A stretch of 64,000 nucleotides of DNA from Vibrio sp. UBA2441 (lineage in GTDB: Bacteria > Pseudomonadota > Gammaproteobacteria > Enterobacterales > Vibrionaceae), in contig DDQN01000062.1 in assembly GCA_002342685.1 (NCBI GenBank), positions 20,265-84,264 of the forward strand, given 5' to 3'. Shown piece after piece: positions 35,571 through 43,770 of this stretch (positions within the stretch are counted from its first letter, which is position 1; each line of letters starts with the position of its first letter). The position numbers were made by a program, and so were the translations under genes. The notes beneath the pieces are model-generated. The model ran no database searches, had not been told where the DNA came from, and worked only from the letters and a program-made list of their open reading frames with translations.

Positions 35571-36950
35571 CTATAAGTCATACTTTTCAGGATTGAATTT
35601 GTCGTTCTTACACTTATCGACCATCTCTCCGATAAAGCGTTCTTCGCTATCTGGGATGCTATCTAGTTGCTGTTTCAGTACGTCGAACCACATCGTCTCT
35701 TTTTCGTCAATTTGCAGCTCACCTGACAAGCTAGCTTCCTGCAAAATATCTAACGTGGCAAAAGCAGCAACCTTTGAGCGTTCTAGCGGGCTTTCAACTG
35801 CTAAGATTTTTTTAGAAAGTTCTAAAACAACATCAGGCCTGAGCACATAGGCTTGTGGATCATAAAAACTGTCAGAATCGGCCATTAAATCACGTAATAG
35901 AAGCGCACTTTCTGGTCCCTTTTCTGTCGCTTTGTTCATTAATCGGCAGTCATAAATAAGTTGTTCTGCACTGACTGTCGGTGCCATTCCGCCCAACAGC
36001 TTGATATTTTGAATGGATTCATTGCTCCACATGTCAGCGACACAAGCTGCAATGTTTCCTACCGGACTTAAATGAGCAACCGCACTCGACTTACCTTCCA
36101 TTGAGATAGGTGTACCTGTAATTGCCTTAACAAATACCCCTTCGTAACCACAGTCTTTATGAGGGCCGACTGCACCAGCTTCTATCGCCGCCAAGCTGCG
36201 AACCGCACTTATGACTCTCACAACCGCCGCGTATACTTTGGGGATATAGCCACGATCCGCCAACACCATCGCGGTATTAGCAAATCCGCAAGCGGTATCA
36301 CCAGCAGATATAGTGCCCGTCGATGCTGCTATGCCGGAAATGCTGCTCCATAGCTGATGCATATCTCTCACCCCAAGTACACCAAGGGAGAAAATAGACT
36401 TATCCAGTTCGCAAAACATAGTCGCATCGTCATGGATATCTTTACCACCGATGGATTCAATAGAAAGCAAATCTGCCCCTGCCTCAGCGCCAAGTTGAAA
36501 GGTTTGCATAATGGCATCCCAATGACTGCCTCTCCACATATGGGGTGATTTCAAATCTTCACGAATGTCTACCGGAGTCAGTCTGATAGCGGATTTAAAA
36601 TCATGCTCTGCTTCAAACCGATTTAGTACACTTCTGATCTCCTGAACAATAGTCACTCCCCACTCTGGGCGATAGGTGGTCGGCGGCAATAATTCAGCTT
36701 CTATAATAAATTCTTTACAATACAGGTCGACCGCACGTTTACAGGCATCTTCGGTCATTTCACGATACTGAGTCAGTACATCACCCATAGTACTGTCATC
36801 AATCGTCATAGGTGGCATGGTGTAATTTAACTCTGGAATAACCTGACCTGCACCAATGACTAAGCCGTTATTCAGTTTTACCGGATATAATGAGCGACCA
36901 AATATAAAGTCATTCACATTGTTATAAGCTAAGTTATTAAAGTATTTCAC
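35571..36950 (-). CDS. mtaB: MtaB-type methanol:corrinoid methyltransferase
   Basis: A 459-residue protein, matching MtaB in length (about 460). It has the three zinc ligands expected from my recollection of Methanosarcina MtaB (E164, C220, C269): E165 in SIESIGGKDIHDD, C221 in GDTACGFANTAM and C267 in PHKDCGYEG. The N-terminal YNNVNDFIFGRSLYPV is also MtaB-like. MtaB activates methanol at zinc and methylates the Co(I) corrinoid protein. Neighbours supply the corrinoid protein, reductive activator and UroD/MtaA-family proteins. Methanol is the likely substrate, but other small alcohols or methoxy compounds are not excluded. Such a gene is unexpected in Vibrionaceae. Confidence 0.88.
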   Translation of the reverse strand: MKYFNNLAYNNVNDFIFGRSLYPVKLNNGLVIGAGQVIPELNYTMPPMTIDDSTMGDVLTQYREMTEDACKRAVDLYCKEFIIEAELLPPTTYRPEWGVTIVQEIRSVLNRFEAEHDFKSAIRLTPVDIREDLKSPHMWRGSHWDAIMQTFQLGAEAGADLLSIESIGGKDIHDDATMFCELDKSIFSLGVLGVRDMHQLWSSISGIAASTGTISAGDTACGFANTAMVLADRGYIPKVYAAVVRVISAVRSLAAIEAGAVGPHKDCGYEGVFVKAITGTPISMEGKSSAVAHLSPVGNIAACVADMWSNESIQNIKLLGGMAPTVSAEQLIYDCRLMNKATEKGPESALLLRDLMADSDSFYDPQAYVLRPDVVLELSKKILAVESPLERSKVAAFATLDILQEASLSGELQIDEKETMWFDVLKQQLDSIPDSEERFIGEMVDKCKNDKFNPEKYDL

Positions 36951-36982
36951 CTTTGTTACTCCAGAGTTTTTATTAATTCAGT

Positions 36983-38014
36983 TCAACTTTCGCACTTAAA
37001 TTGATGAGAATGCGTTGCGTCACGCATCGCATAATAGTTTTCTACCGGGATTAGCTCGTGCAAGTTATGACTCGATGAAACGACGTAGCCACCATCTTTG
37101 GCGCAGCCATCTATATGTTCGATGACATCTTGTTTAACTTGATCAGTTGTCCCATGAAGCAGAACTTCTTCAATATTTATATTGCCGCTTATGGCAATCT
37201 TGTCGCCGTATTTTTTCTTTATCTGATAAATATCTTGTGCTCCACCGCAGGGATCAATCGGATTAATCAAATCCACGCCACAAGCAATAATGTCTTCCAT
37301 GAAATCATCAAGCTTTCCGTCAATATGGAAGCAGGCAATTTTTCCCGCATCTTTAGTCAACTTAAATTGCTCACGCAAGAATTGAAATTCCAGCTTTTCA
37401 TACGAGGCAGGATCGACCATTGACCCTGAGTTATAGATCAAACCCGTGGCCATTTTCATTGCAACCACAGGATATTTCAGCGTAATTTCCATCTCTTTAA
37501 TACAATACTCATGAACACGCTTAATAAAATCCATGACAAAATCTTCTTCTAGTACGGATTTCATTAAGAAGTCTTGATAACCGATTGCAGACATCGTAGT
37601 AAAGGCCGCAGTCTGGGTACCACACATAACTCCCATGCCTGTCCCATCAAGCTTATTACACAAAGTATCCAAACGACGTTCAAAGTCATTAAGATCAGGA
37701 AACCACAGATCTTTCAAAGCTGACTTGTCTTTCATTAACCCGTCAACATAGTGCAAGCGACCAACGTCATCTTTCATCTCTTTACGCCCAAGACGCCATA
37801 CATGAGAAAAATAGGCGATATCATTACCCATGCGCTTATTGAGTTCGATAAAATCATCAACAGGAAGATCAGCAGCATGCATACCCATTGGAAACTGCTT
37901 TCCCATGATCTGATTAACAATATGCATATCAGGATCAATTTCCATTAAAGGTATATCTGGACGTTCAATATGATTAATCGCATCAATAAATCGACGTTTA
38001 TCTGGTTGTCTCAT
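36983..38014 (-). CDS. UroD/MtaA-family methyltransferase-like protein lacking zinc cysteines
   Basis: A 343-residue protein of the uroporphyrinogen decarboxylase fold family, which includes MtaA-type methyltransferases. The zinc-binding HxC of MtaA is replaced by H230-I-D232 (FHIDGK), and the C-terminal Cys position by SSSHNLHELIP near 326. NPIDPCGG near 251 and ISGNINIE near 274 are usual UroD-family segments. It lies directly upstream of mtaB (32 nt). It may be a second substrate methyltransferase or an acceptor methyltransferase with altered metal binding; heme decarboxylation is unlikely in this setting. Confidence 0.8.
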   Translation of the reverse strand: MRQPDKRRFIDAINHIERPDIPLMEIDPDMHIVNQIMGKQFPMGMHAADLPVDDFIELNKRMGNDIAYFSHVWRLGRKEMKDDVGRLHYVDGLMKDKSALKDLWFPDLNDFERRLDTLCNKLDGTGMGVMCGTQTAAFTTMSAIGYQDFLMKSVLEEDFVMDFIKRVHEYCIKEMEITLKYPVVAMKMATGLIYNSGSMVDPASYEKLEFQFLREQFKLTKDAGKIACFHIDGKLDDFMEDIIACGVDLINPIDPCGGAQDIYQIKKKYGDKIAISGNINIEEVLLHGTTDQVKQDVIEHIDGCAKDGGYVVSSSHNLHELIPVENYYAMRDATHSHQFKCES

Positions 38015-38143
38015 AACAGTTTCCTACTTGATATAATAATACTCTTTTTGTAATAACATCATTATTAGTTACACCCATATATTAATGCTGTAATTATTAC
38101 AAGAAGGCTTGATATTTACATTACGAAAATCGGCTTTTATTTG

Positions 38144-39055
38144 TCATATTTGTTCATCATTGATTAAGTTATATTTCATTAATATGTCGGTAATTTTTTC
38201 TCTGGAATCCATATACGACGAATACAATATAACAAGCTTATTATCACTGAACGCTGAGGGTGATAACATAATCTGCCCTGACGCAACCTGAACGCTAAAA
38301 TTACCCTCTATACAAGACATCAGCCCTTTAATTCTTAAACTGTGTTTTGCGCACTCCTTTAACGACTGGTACAAAACATGTTTACTGATGCCTGAATTCA
38401 ACGTAAATGTCACTCTCTGTTGAGAAAGATCTTTACTATCCAACATTTCGAATAAATGATTAGAGCGATATTTTCTGTCCGGCAGTGCCGAGTAATCTAT
38501 CTGTCCAAACTTAGTTTTATAAATCGTCGCTTCTTCATTTATATGTTTAATCTGACTGACGATATAGCTAGATTCACTCACAGAGACCAAATCGGTTTTA
38601 TTCAGAACAATATAATCAGAAATAGATACCTGATTAACGTAGGTTGTTGATGTATTGATAAGTTTCTCAAATTGCAACGGACACACAATACTTATGATGT
38701 TTTTCACTGATAAATAAGGGTTACTGCTTTTATCTACGATAAAATCCAGCAGGCGAAGTAAAGATGCCGGATTCGAAAAACCACTGCTTTCGACCAGAAT
38801 AACATCAATATCTAACCCGCTTAACTCAAGCATTGCTGAGACAAATTTATCACTCTTACAAGAACAAAATATCGAACCATTGTTAATCGAAATAATATGT
38901 TCATTTAGTGCTTCGAGTTGTTTTCCATCCACATCATGTGAACCGAATTCATTGATTAACAATGCAAATCGATATTCTGAATTTCTCTCCAGAATATGAG
39001 TGATTGTCGATGTTTTACCACTACCCAGAAAACCATTAACAACGATGATATCCAT
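38144..39055 (-). CDS. CobW/G3E-family GTPase, second copy
   Basis: A 303-residue P-loop GTPase with Walker A GFLGSGKTS (residues 8-16) and the guanine motif LNKTD near 153. The CxCC site is modified to CSC in FCSCKSDKF near 63. It is clearly diverged from the copy at 34729-35562. Two G3E proteins in one methyltransferase operon suggest separate metal or cofactor clients. It lies 15 nt after the UroD-thioredoxin gene and 129 nt before the next UroD gene. Confidence 0.82.
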   Translation of the reverse strand: MDIIVVNGFLGSGKTSTITHILERNSEYRFALLINEFGSHDVDGKQLEALNEHIISINNGSIFCSCKSDKFVSAMLELSGLDIDVILVESSGFSNPASLLRLLDFIVDKSSNPYLSVKNIISIVCPLQFEKLINTSTTYVNQVSISDYIVLNKTDLVSVSESSYIVSQIKHINEEATIYKTKFGQIDYSALPDRKYRSNHLFEMLDSKDLSQQRVTFTLNSGISKHVLYQSLKECAKHSLRIKGLMSCIEGNFSVQVASGQIMLSPSAFSDNKLVILYSSYMDSREKITDILMKYNLINDEQI

Positions 39056-39070
39056 ATCAGCCTTATTTAT

Positions 39071-40456
39071 CTAATTTGTTACAGCGCATTTTTTATAATA
39101 TTTAACAGAGTTGTTTATCTTTTTTTCAAGTTCGCTAATACTTGGAATAACGGATGAATAACATAATGACCCATTTAAATATAAAGAGGGAAGGTTACTC
39201 ACACCCAACATAATGCAGCGTTTTATATTTTCTTTTTCGGTAAACTTACGCTCGATAACATCTATTTCATCGCCAAACTTTTCTTTTGCCAGGTTTGCTA
39301 TATTCATCATATAACCACATGCCGCACAACTTTTTGAATCCAGCGTAAATACTTCCAGAAATGGTCGTTCAAGCCGTTTGTAGTTAGGCATCTCAACGTC
39401 GACATCACTTAAATCCAGCGACCTCTTGTATCCTTTTAAAGCGCTTCGTGTCTGTACCGGGTTACGAACAGCCTGAGATGCCGCAATGACATTTTCTACA
39501 GGAACGTCAAAGGGCATATCACAACCGGGAGAGATAATCAGGTTTCCTTCAGAGCAGTTATCCAGAATATCCAATACTTCCTGCATATTGTCCTGCTGAT
39601 TTCCATGCAACATGGTAATCGTTAACTGTAAGTTGCCCCCTATTACCACCTGATGACTATCGGTGATTATTTTCGCTTCAGCTATATTGATATTTTCATC
39701 GATACTTAATGAATCAGGTTTTGTTTTACACATCACCTCTATGTTCTTGGTTGCGTCACCACAGACAAACAGCGAGGAATATACACTTTTGTCCCTTAAT
39801 GAATCGAAGAGTTTTGAATAGGCATTCGAAGCAAACTGTTCGAAATTTTCTGGAGATATTTGGGACAACAAAGGGTCTACATAAGCAATGATATCCATAC
39901 CAGCTTCAATATATAGTTCTGAAACCCTTTCACACACTTTGCCTGCAAATTCGACCAAACTCACAACATAGTCCGGACGATCAAACATATCCATAAATAT
40001 GTTTGTACCTCTAAGATGACTTGCTAAGGTAAAGGGGCCACAAACTAAACCGTATAATGCCGTTGTTTCTCCAACCTCTGATTTCATGCGACGCATAACA
40101 TCGAGAATCATAGGCAAGCGTCCATCGTTTTCTGTCGGTAGCATGCAATCACACGGAATAGTCGCCTCAGCACTAAGCGGATGACTTGATACTGTTGGGG
40201 GCGAATCTTCTGCCCAGAGTAGATCACAGCCCAGTATTTCAGCTTCTATTTGTAAATCAAAAATAGCTGGTTGGCCATCTGGCTGATAAAGCTTGTTCAC
40301 TTCCAGCAATGACTCGAATAACTTATCTCCATCGGTTAGTACCTGCTTAGCGGTATAACCTTTTAGCTTTCCTGAATGGATACCAGAAAATGGAACCCAG
40401 GGGGCTCTTTCTGTATTTTGATTAGAAAGTGTTCTGAACAATATTTCTTTTGACAT
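39071..40456 (-). CDS. UroD/MtaA-family protein fused to a thioredoxin-like domain
   Basis: A 461-residue, two-domain protein. Residues 1-345 form a UroD/MtaA barrel (AEILGCDLLW near 72, GPFTLASHLRG near 141, IGGNLQLT near 272, ISPGCDMPFDVPVENV near 308). In the zinc site the usual HxC is FVC232GD, so the His is missing while both Cys positions (C232 and the one in SPGCD) remain. Residues about 365-455 form a thioredoxin-like domain with C377-A-A-C380 and a cis-Pro-like NLPSLYL. It is the first gene of the operon. It may transfer methyl groups from the corrinoid to a thiol or redox-active acceptor; the true function is unknown. Confidence 0.8.
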   Translation of the reverse strand: MSKEILFRTLSNQNTERAPWVPFSGIHSGKLKGYTAKQVLTDGDKLFESLLEVNKLYQPDGQPAIFDLQIEAEILGCDLLWAEDSPPTVSSHPLSAEATIPCDCMLPTENDGRLPMILDVMRRMKSEVGETTALYGLVCGPFTLASHLRGTNIFMDMFDRPDYVVSLVEFAGKVCERVSELYIEAGMDIIAYVDPLLSQISPENFEQFASNAYSKLFDSLRDKSVYSSLFVCGDATKNIEVMCKTKPDSLSIDENINIAEAKIITDSHQVVIGGNLQLTITMLHGNQQDNMQEVLDILDNCSEGNLIISPGCDMPFDVPVENVIAASQAVRNPVQTRSALKGYKRSLDLSDVDVEMPNYKRLERPFLEVFTLDSKSCAACGYMMNIANLAKEKFGDEIDVIERKFTEKENIKRCIMLGVSNLPSLYLNGSLCYSSVIPSISELEKKINNSVKYYKKCAVTN

Positions 40457-40500
40457 TAGAGATCCAACTATCGAATTATTTATTTGTTGGAGTCAATTTA

Positions 40501-40535
40501 GTCATAGTCCCGGCTTTAATATTGTGAACTATGAC
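40501..40535. promoter_or_regulatory. Inverted repeat in the promoter of the corrinoid methyltransferase operon
   Basis: GTCATAGT (40501-40508) and ACTATGAC (40528-40535) are perfect inverted copies with a 19-nt gap, 45-80 nt upstream of the first operon gene. It is a candidate operator for the adjacent LysR protein or another regulator. No cobalamin riboswitch was recognised in this 134-nt region. Confidence 0.5.
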
Positions 40536-40590
40536 TTGTGATTTTTTAGTCGCTCAGAATTGTCAAAAATAAGCTCAGTTTGGACAGGTG

Positions 40591-41499
40591 CTATACCCAA
40601 GGCTTAGGATTTAAGGTTTCTTTTAATAATGTTATAAATCCAGAAACTCTAGCCGAACGCTCTTTTTCCGGGCTACTGAGTAACGCGACAATATCTGCAT
40701 CAGGCAATTGATAGTCTGGTAGTAATCTAACTAGTTCTCCGCTGTCGATTTGTGGTTGAACATCCCACTCTGAACGCATCACGATTCCCAGCCCGTCCAA
40801 AGCCCAGTTTTTTATCACCCGCCCTTCATTACAAGCTAATTTAGGCGTTATTCTCACTACTTCACGCTTATCCGTTTTTATATTAAGAAACGACCACAAG
40901 GTAACATCTTCATTGTTCTCTCTTAGTGCCAGACACTGGTGATCCAGCAAATCCTTCGGTGACTTGGGTGGCTTCATCAATTTTAGATACTCTGGTGAAG
41001 CACAAATAAAGCGCTGGTTTTTTGCTAATGTGATCATTTTTAATGACGAGTCATTTAACACACCAATATAAATCACAATGTCCCACTTGTGATGGCTAGA
41101 CCAGCTAGGGTTGTCTGAAAGCTCTAGTTCAATATTGAGCTGTGGGTGCTGTTTTTGGTACTCAGACAACAGCGGTGCGACAAAATCATTTCCAAAACCT
41201 AACGGTGCCAACACTCTCAATGTTCCACAGATGTGCTGTTTCCTTTCATCTATTTGTTCCTGTAACTCTTCGATGCTGCGAAGAATAGGAATTCCCCCTT
41301 CCAGCAATAACTGCCCTTCCTCGGTAAGGCTTACGGTTCTAGATGGCCTCTGAATTAAAGGCACAGAGAGTTTTTTCTCAATATGCTGTAGCCGAAGTGT
41401 GACAGATGGAGGGGTAATGTTAAGCGCGCGGGCCACGTCCGCTAACGTATTGTGATTCGCAACCATCATGATAAACCGGAGATCATCTGTTGATATCAT
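40591..41499 (-). CDS. LysR-family transcriptional regulator
   Basis: A 302-residue protein with the N-terminal LysR winged helix (residues 3-62, NTLADVARALNITPPSVTLRLQ) and a C-terminal effector-binding domain. It is divergent from the D-serine-dehydratase-like/OCD pair (140 nt apart) and upstream, in the same direction, of the corrinoid methyltransferase operon. The divergent arrangement makes the pair at 41640-43722 the more likely target. Confidence 0.88.
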   Translation of the reverse strand: MISTDDLRFIMMVANHNTLADVARALNITPPSVTLRLQHIEKKLSVPLIQRPSRTVSLTEEGQLLLEGGIPILRSIEELQEQIDERKQHICGTLRVLAPLGFGNDFVAPLLSEYQKQHPQLNIELELSDNPSWSSHHKWDIVIYIGVLNDSSLKMITLAKNQRFICASPEYLKLMKPPKSPKDLLDHQCLALRENNEDVTLWSFLNIKTDKREVVRITPKLACNEGRVIKNWALDGLGIVMRSEWDVQPQIDSGELVRLLPDYQLPDADIVALLSSPEKERSARVSGFITLLKETLNPKPWV

Positions 41500-41639
41500 T
41501 AAGTAAAAACCTAATTAATGAGTTAATTTTTATTAATATAAAACAAAACTAGGGTATTAGATACTGACAGCCATTAATCACCATATTTCGTAATTTTTTA
41601 AACCAAGTCGGGTTTAACAAGAAATCATAAGGCTAATTA

Positions 41640-42809
41640 ATGAAGCTATCTAAATTAGAACAAAATCAGGATTTGATAAAAGCACATCAACATCTTGATA
41701 CACCATATTTATATGTTGATAAGAACAAATTCCTGAACAACCTGCACTTCCTAAGAGAGAAGATTGAACACCTTGGTGCAGATTTAAGACCACATTTCAA
41801 AACGGTACGAGCTATCGAAGCCGCCAAGTACGTATTGCCCGAAACCTCTTCACCATTAACAGTTTCGACCCTTAAAGAGGCAGAAACGCTAGCGTCAGCA
41901 GGCTATACTAATTTTCTTTATGCTGTTGGCATCTGTGAAGCGAAACTGCCCAGAGTACTGGCTTTAATTCAAACAGGTTCGCAAGTTGATGTGCTACTAG
42001 ATAGTGTCGAACAAGCTCGTGCTCTTAACGCGTTTTGTATGAAAAATCAGTGTGTCATTTCAGCTCTATTGGAGATTGATTGCGATGATCACCGTGGTGG
42101 CTTAAAACCAGAAGATCCCTTGCTTATCGATATAGCCAGCATACTACATCAAGGGCCAGCGCACTTTAAAGGCATACTGACTCATGCAGGCGAGTCTTAC
42201 CAATGCTTTGACGCTCAGGATCGGCAAAAAGCCGCGGCCAACGAGGTGTCGGAATCCATCAAAGCCTCTGAACAGCTCAAATCCCATAGTATACCTTGTG
42301 AAGTGATCAGTATCGGTTCGACACCTACTGCATGCAGTTATGATGACCTGACCGGTATCACTGAAGTCAGGGCCGGAGTGTATAGCTTTTTCGATTTAGT
42401 TATGGCGGGTGTTGGTGTCTGCAATACCAGCGATATAGCACTTAGTGTTGTGACAACCGTCATTGGACACAATCCCGACAAAGGATGGTTATTTGTCGAT
42501 GCCGGATGGATGGCGCTATCCGCAGATAGAGGAACTGCCAAACAACCTCGTGATTGCGGCTATGGATTAATTGTAAATTCAGATGGGAAAACAATTGAAG
42601 GTCTTCAGGTAAGCACGGTAAATCAAGAGCACGGTATTATCCAAAATAACGCCGGAGATAACATAGACCTTACTGAGTTTCCTATCGGCAGCCGTCTACA
42701 CATTCTTCCCAATCACGCCTGCGCAACAACCGCTATGCATGATCACTATCAGGTGTTCGATACAGATGCCAATACACACGAAACATGGACGCGAATAAAA
42801 GGGTGGTAA
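41640..42809 (+). CDS. Fold-type III PLP enzyme, D-serine dehydratase/D-threonine aldolase-like
   Basis: A 389-residue protein with an alanine-racemase-type barrel and a C-terminal D-serine-dehydratase-like domain. The PLP lysine is K54 in LRPHFKTVRA. The C-terminal metal pair is H359-A-C361 (LPNHACATT), the His-x-Cys arrangement of eukaryotic-type D-serine dehydratase and D-threo-3-hydroxyaspartate dehydratase, rather than the His-x-Asp of D-threonine aldolase. It starts an operon with an ornithine-cyclodeaminase-family gene 1 nt downstream. Hydroxyaspartate or a D-hydroxyamino acid is the suggested substrate (inference). Confidence 0.82.
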   Translation: MKLSKLEQNQDLIKAHQHLDTPYLYVDKNKFLNNLHFLREKIEHLGADLRPHFKTVRAIEAAKYVLPETSSPLTVSTLKEAETLASAGYTNFLYAVGICEAKLPRVLALIQTGSQVDVLLDSVEQARALNAFCMKNQCVISALLEIDCDDHRGGLKPEDPLLIDIASILHQGPAHFKGILTHAGESYQCFDAQDRQKAAANEVSESIKASEQLKSHSIPCEVISIGSTPTACSYDDLTGITEVRAGVYSFFDLVMAGVGVCNTSDIALSVVTTVIGHNPDKGWLFVDAGWMALSADRGTAKQPRDCGYGLIVNSDGKTIEGLQVSTVNQEHGIIQNNAGDNIDLTEFPIGSRLHILPNHACATTAMHDHYQVFDTDANTHETWTRIKGW

Positions 42810-42810
42810 C

Positions 42811-43722
42811 ATGATCTATCTTGACGAAAATCAAACCCGTCAGCTTATTACACACGGACTGGCCTACTCAGCGGTTAAAGACGCTTTTGTGGCCGCCTGT
42901 GGTAAAGAAGCCGTATTATTTCCGGTAGTTAATGCTTCCGGCCCGCAACAGAACTCTATGTTTTCACTTAAGTCAGCGTCAACACCTGATCTTGTCGGCT
43001 GGAAAACAGGGACTTACTGGCCTGATAATGGTAAAAAAAACCTGCCCAATCATGGCACAACTATTTTTCTTCTAAGCCCGGACACCGGAGCCTTATATGC
43101 GACCATTGAAGCCAGTGCCGTCAATGCCTATCGTACAGCGGCAGCCGACGCCGTCGCGGTGGATTATCTGGCCAAAAAAGAGGCCTCAGTATTGACCGTA
43201 TTTGGTACCGGACATCAGGCAGAGTATGAAGTGCTGGCAATCAGCCAGATCCGTTCCATCGACAAGGTATTGGTTGTTGGAAGAGACACAATAAATACGC
43301 AGAACTTTATTAACCGGCTAGCCGACAAACATATCCCCGCAGAGCCGGTAAAGGCGCAATACGGTTGTGAACACGCGGATATTATCGTCACCGCAACCAC
43401 AGCATGCGAACCGCTTTTTGACGTTGAGTGGATAAAACCCGGAACTCACATATCGGCAATGGGGGCAGATAAAATAGGAAAGCAAGAGCTTCCGGTTGAG
43501 CTTTATCAACAGGCAAAGCTTTTTTGTGATCTGGCCTCTCAATCCCTTGTCATTGGTGAGTTTCAACATTCTCATAATGCTTCATTAACTGAGATAGGGA
43601 AGGTCATTCAAGGTACTCATGAAGGAAGAAACTCACCAGATCAAGTGACCATTTTTGATAGCTCTGGTATTGCTATACAAGATCTGTTTGTCGCCAATAA
43701 GCTAATCGAATTATCAAATTAA
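42811..43722 (+). CDS. Ornithine cyclodeaminase/mu-crystallin family NAD(P)-dependent reductase
   Basis: A 303-residue protein with a Rossmann fold: TVFGTGHQAEYEV near residue 130 is the dinucleotide loop, and NAYRTAAADAVAVDYLAKK near 107 is the family's conserved helix. GTYWPDN near 68 and NHGTTIFLLSPDTG near 80 resemble, from memory, iminosuccinate reductases (BhcD) of the beta-hydroxyaspartate cycle more than true ornithine cyclodeaminases. It is translationally linked to the PLP enzyme just upstream. Reduction of an imine (perhaps iminosuccinate to aspartate) is inferred. Confidence 0.8.
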   Translation: MIYLDENQTRQLITHGLAYSAVKDAFVAACGKEAVLFPVVNASGPQQNSMFSLKSASTPDLVGWKTGTYWPDNGKKNLPNHGTTIFLLSPDTGALYATIEASAVNAYRTAAADAVAVDYLAKKEASVLTVFGTGHQAEYEVLAISQIRSIDKVLVVGRDTINTQNFINRLADKHIPAEPVKAQYGCEHADIIVTATTACEPLFDVEWIKPGTHISAMGADKIGKQELPVELYQQAKLFCDLASQSLVIGEFQHSHNASLTEIGKVIQGTHEGRNSPDQVTIFDSSGIAIQDLFVANKLIELSN

Positions 43723-43733
43723 CAAGATCTTAA

Positions 43734-43756
43734 GGCTACCCAATTTTGGGGTAGCC
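43734..43756. terminator. Hairpin between convergent genes
   Basis: GGCTACCC and GGGTAGCC form a perfect 8-bp stem with a 7-nt loop in the 48-nt gap between convergent genes. Flanking T-runs are weak, so termination may be only partial. Confidence 0.55.
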
Positions 43757-43770
43757 AATTAGCCACATGT

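Noticed and set aside
40457..40590. Cobalamin riboswitch before the corrinoid operon
   Set aside because: The leader is only 134 nt and none of the usual B12-box or surrounding helix sequences could be recognised.
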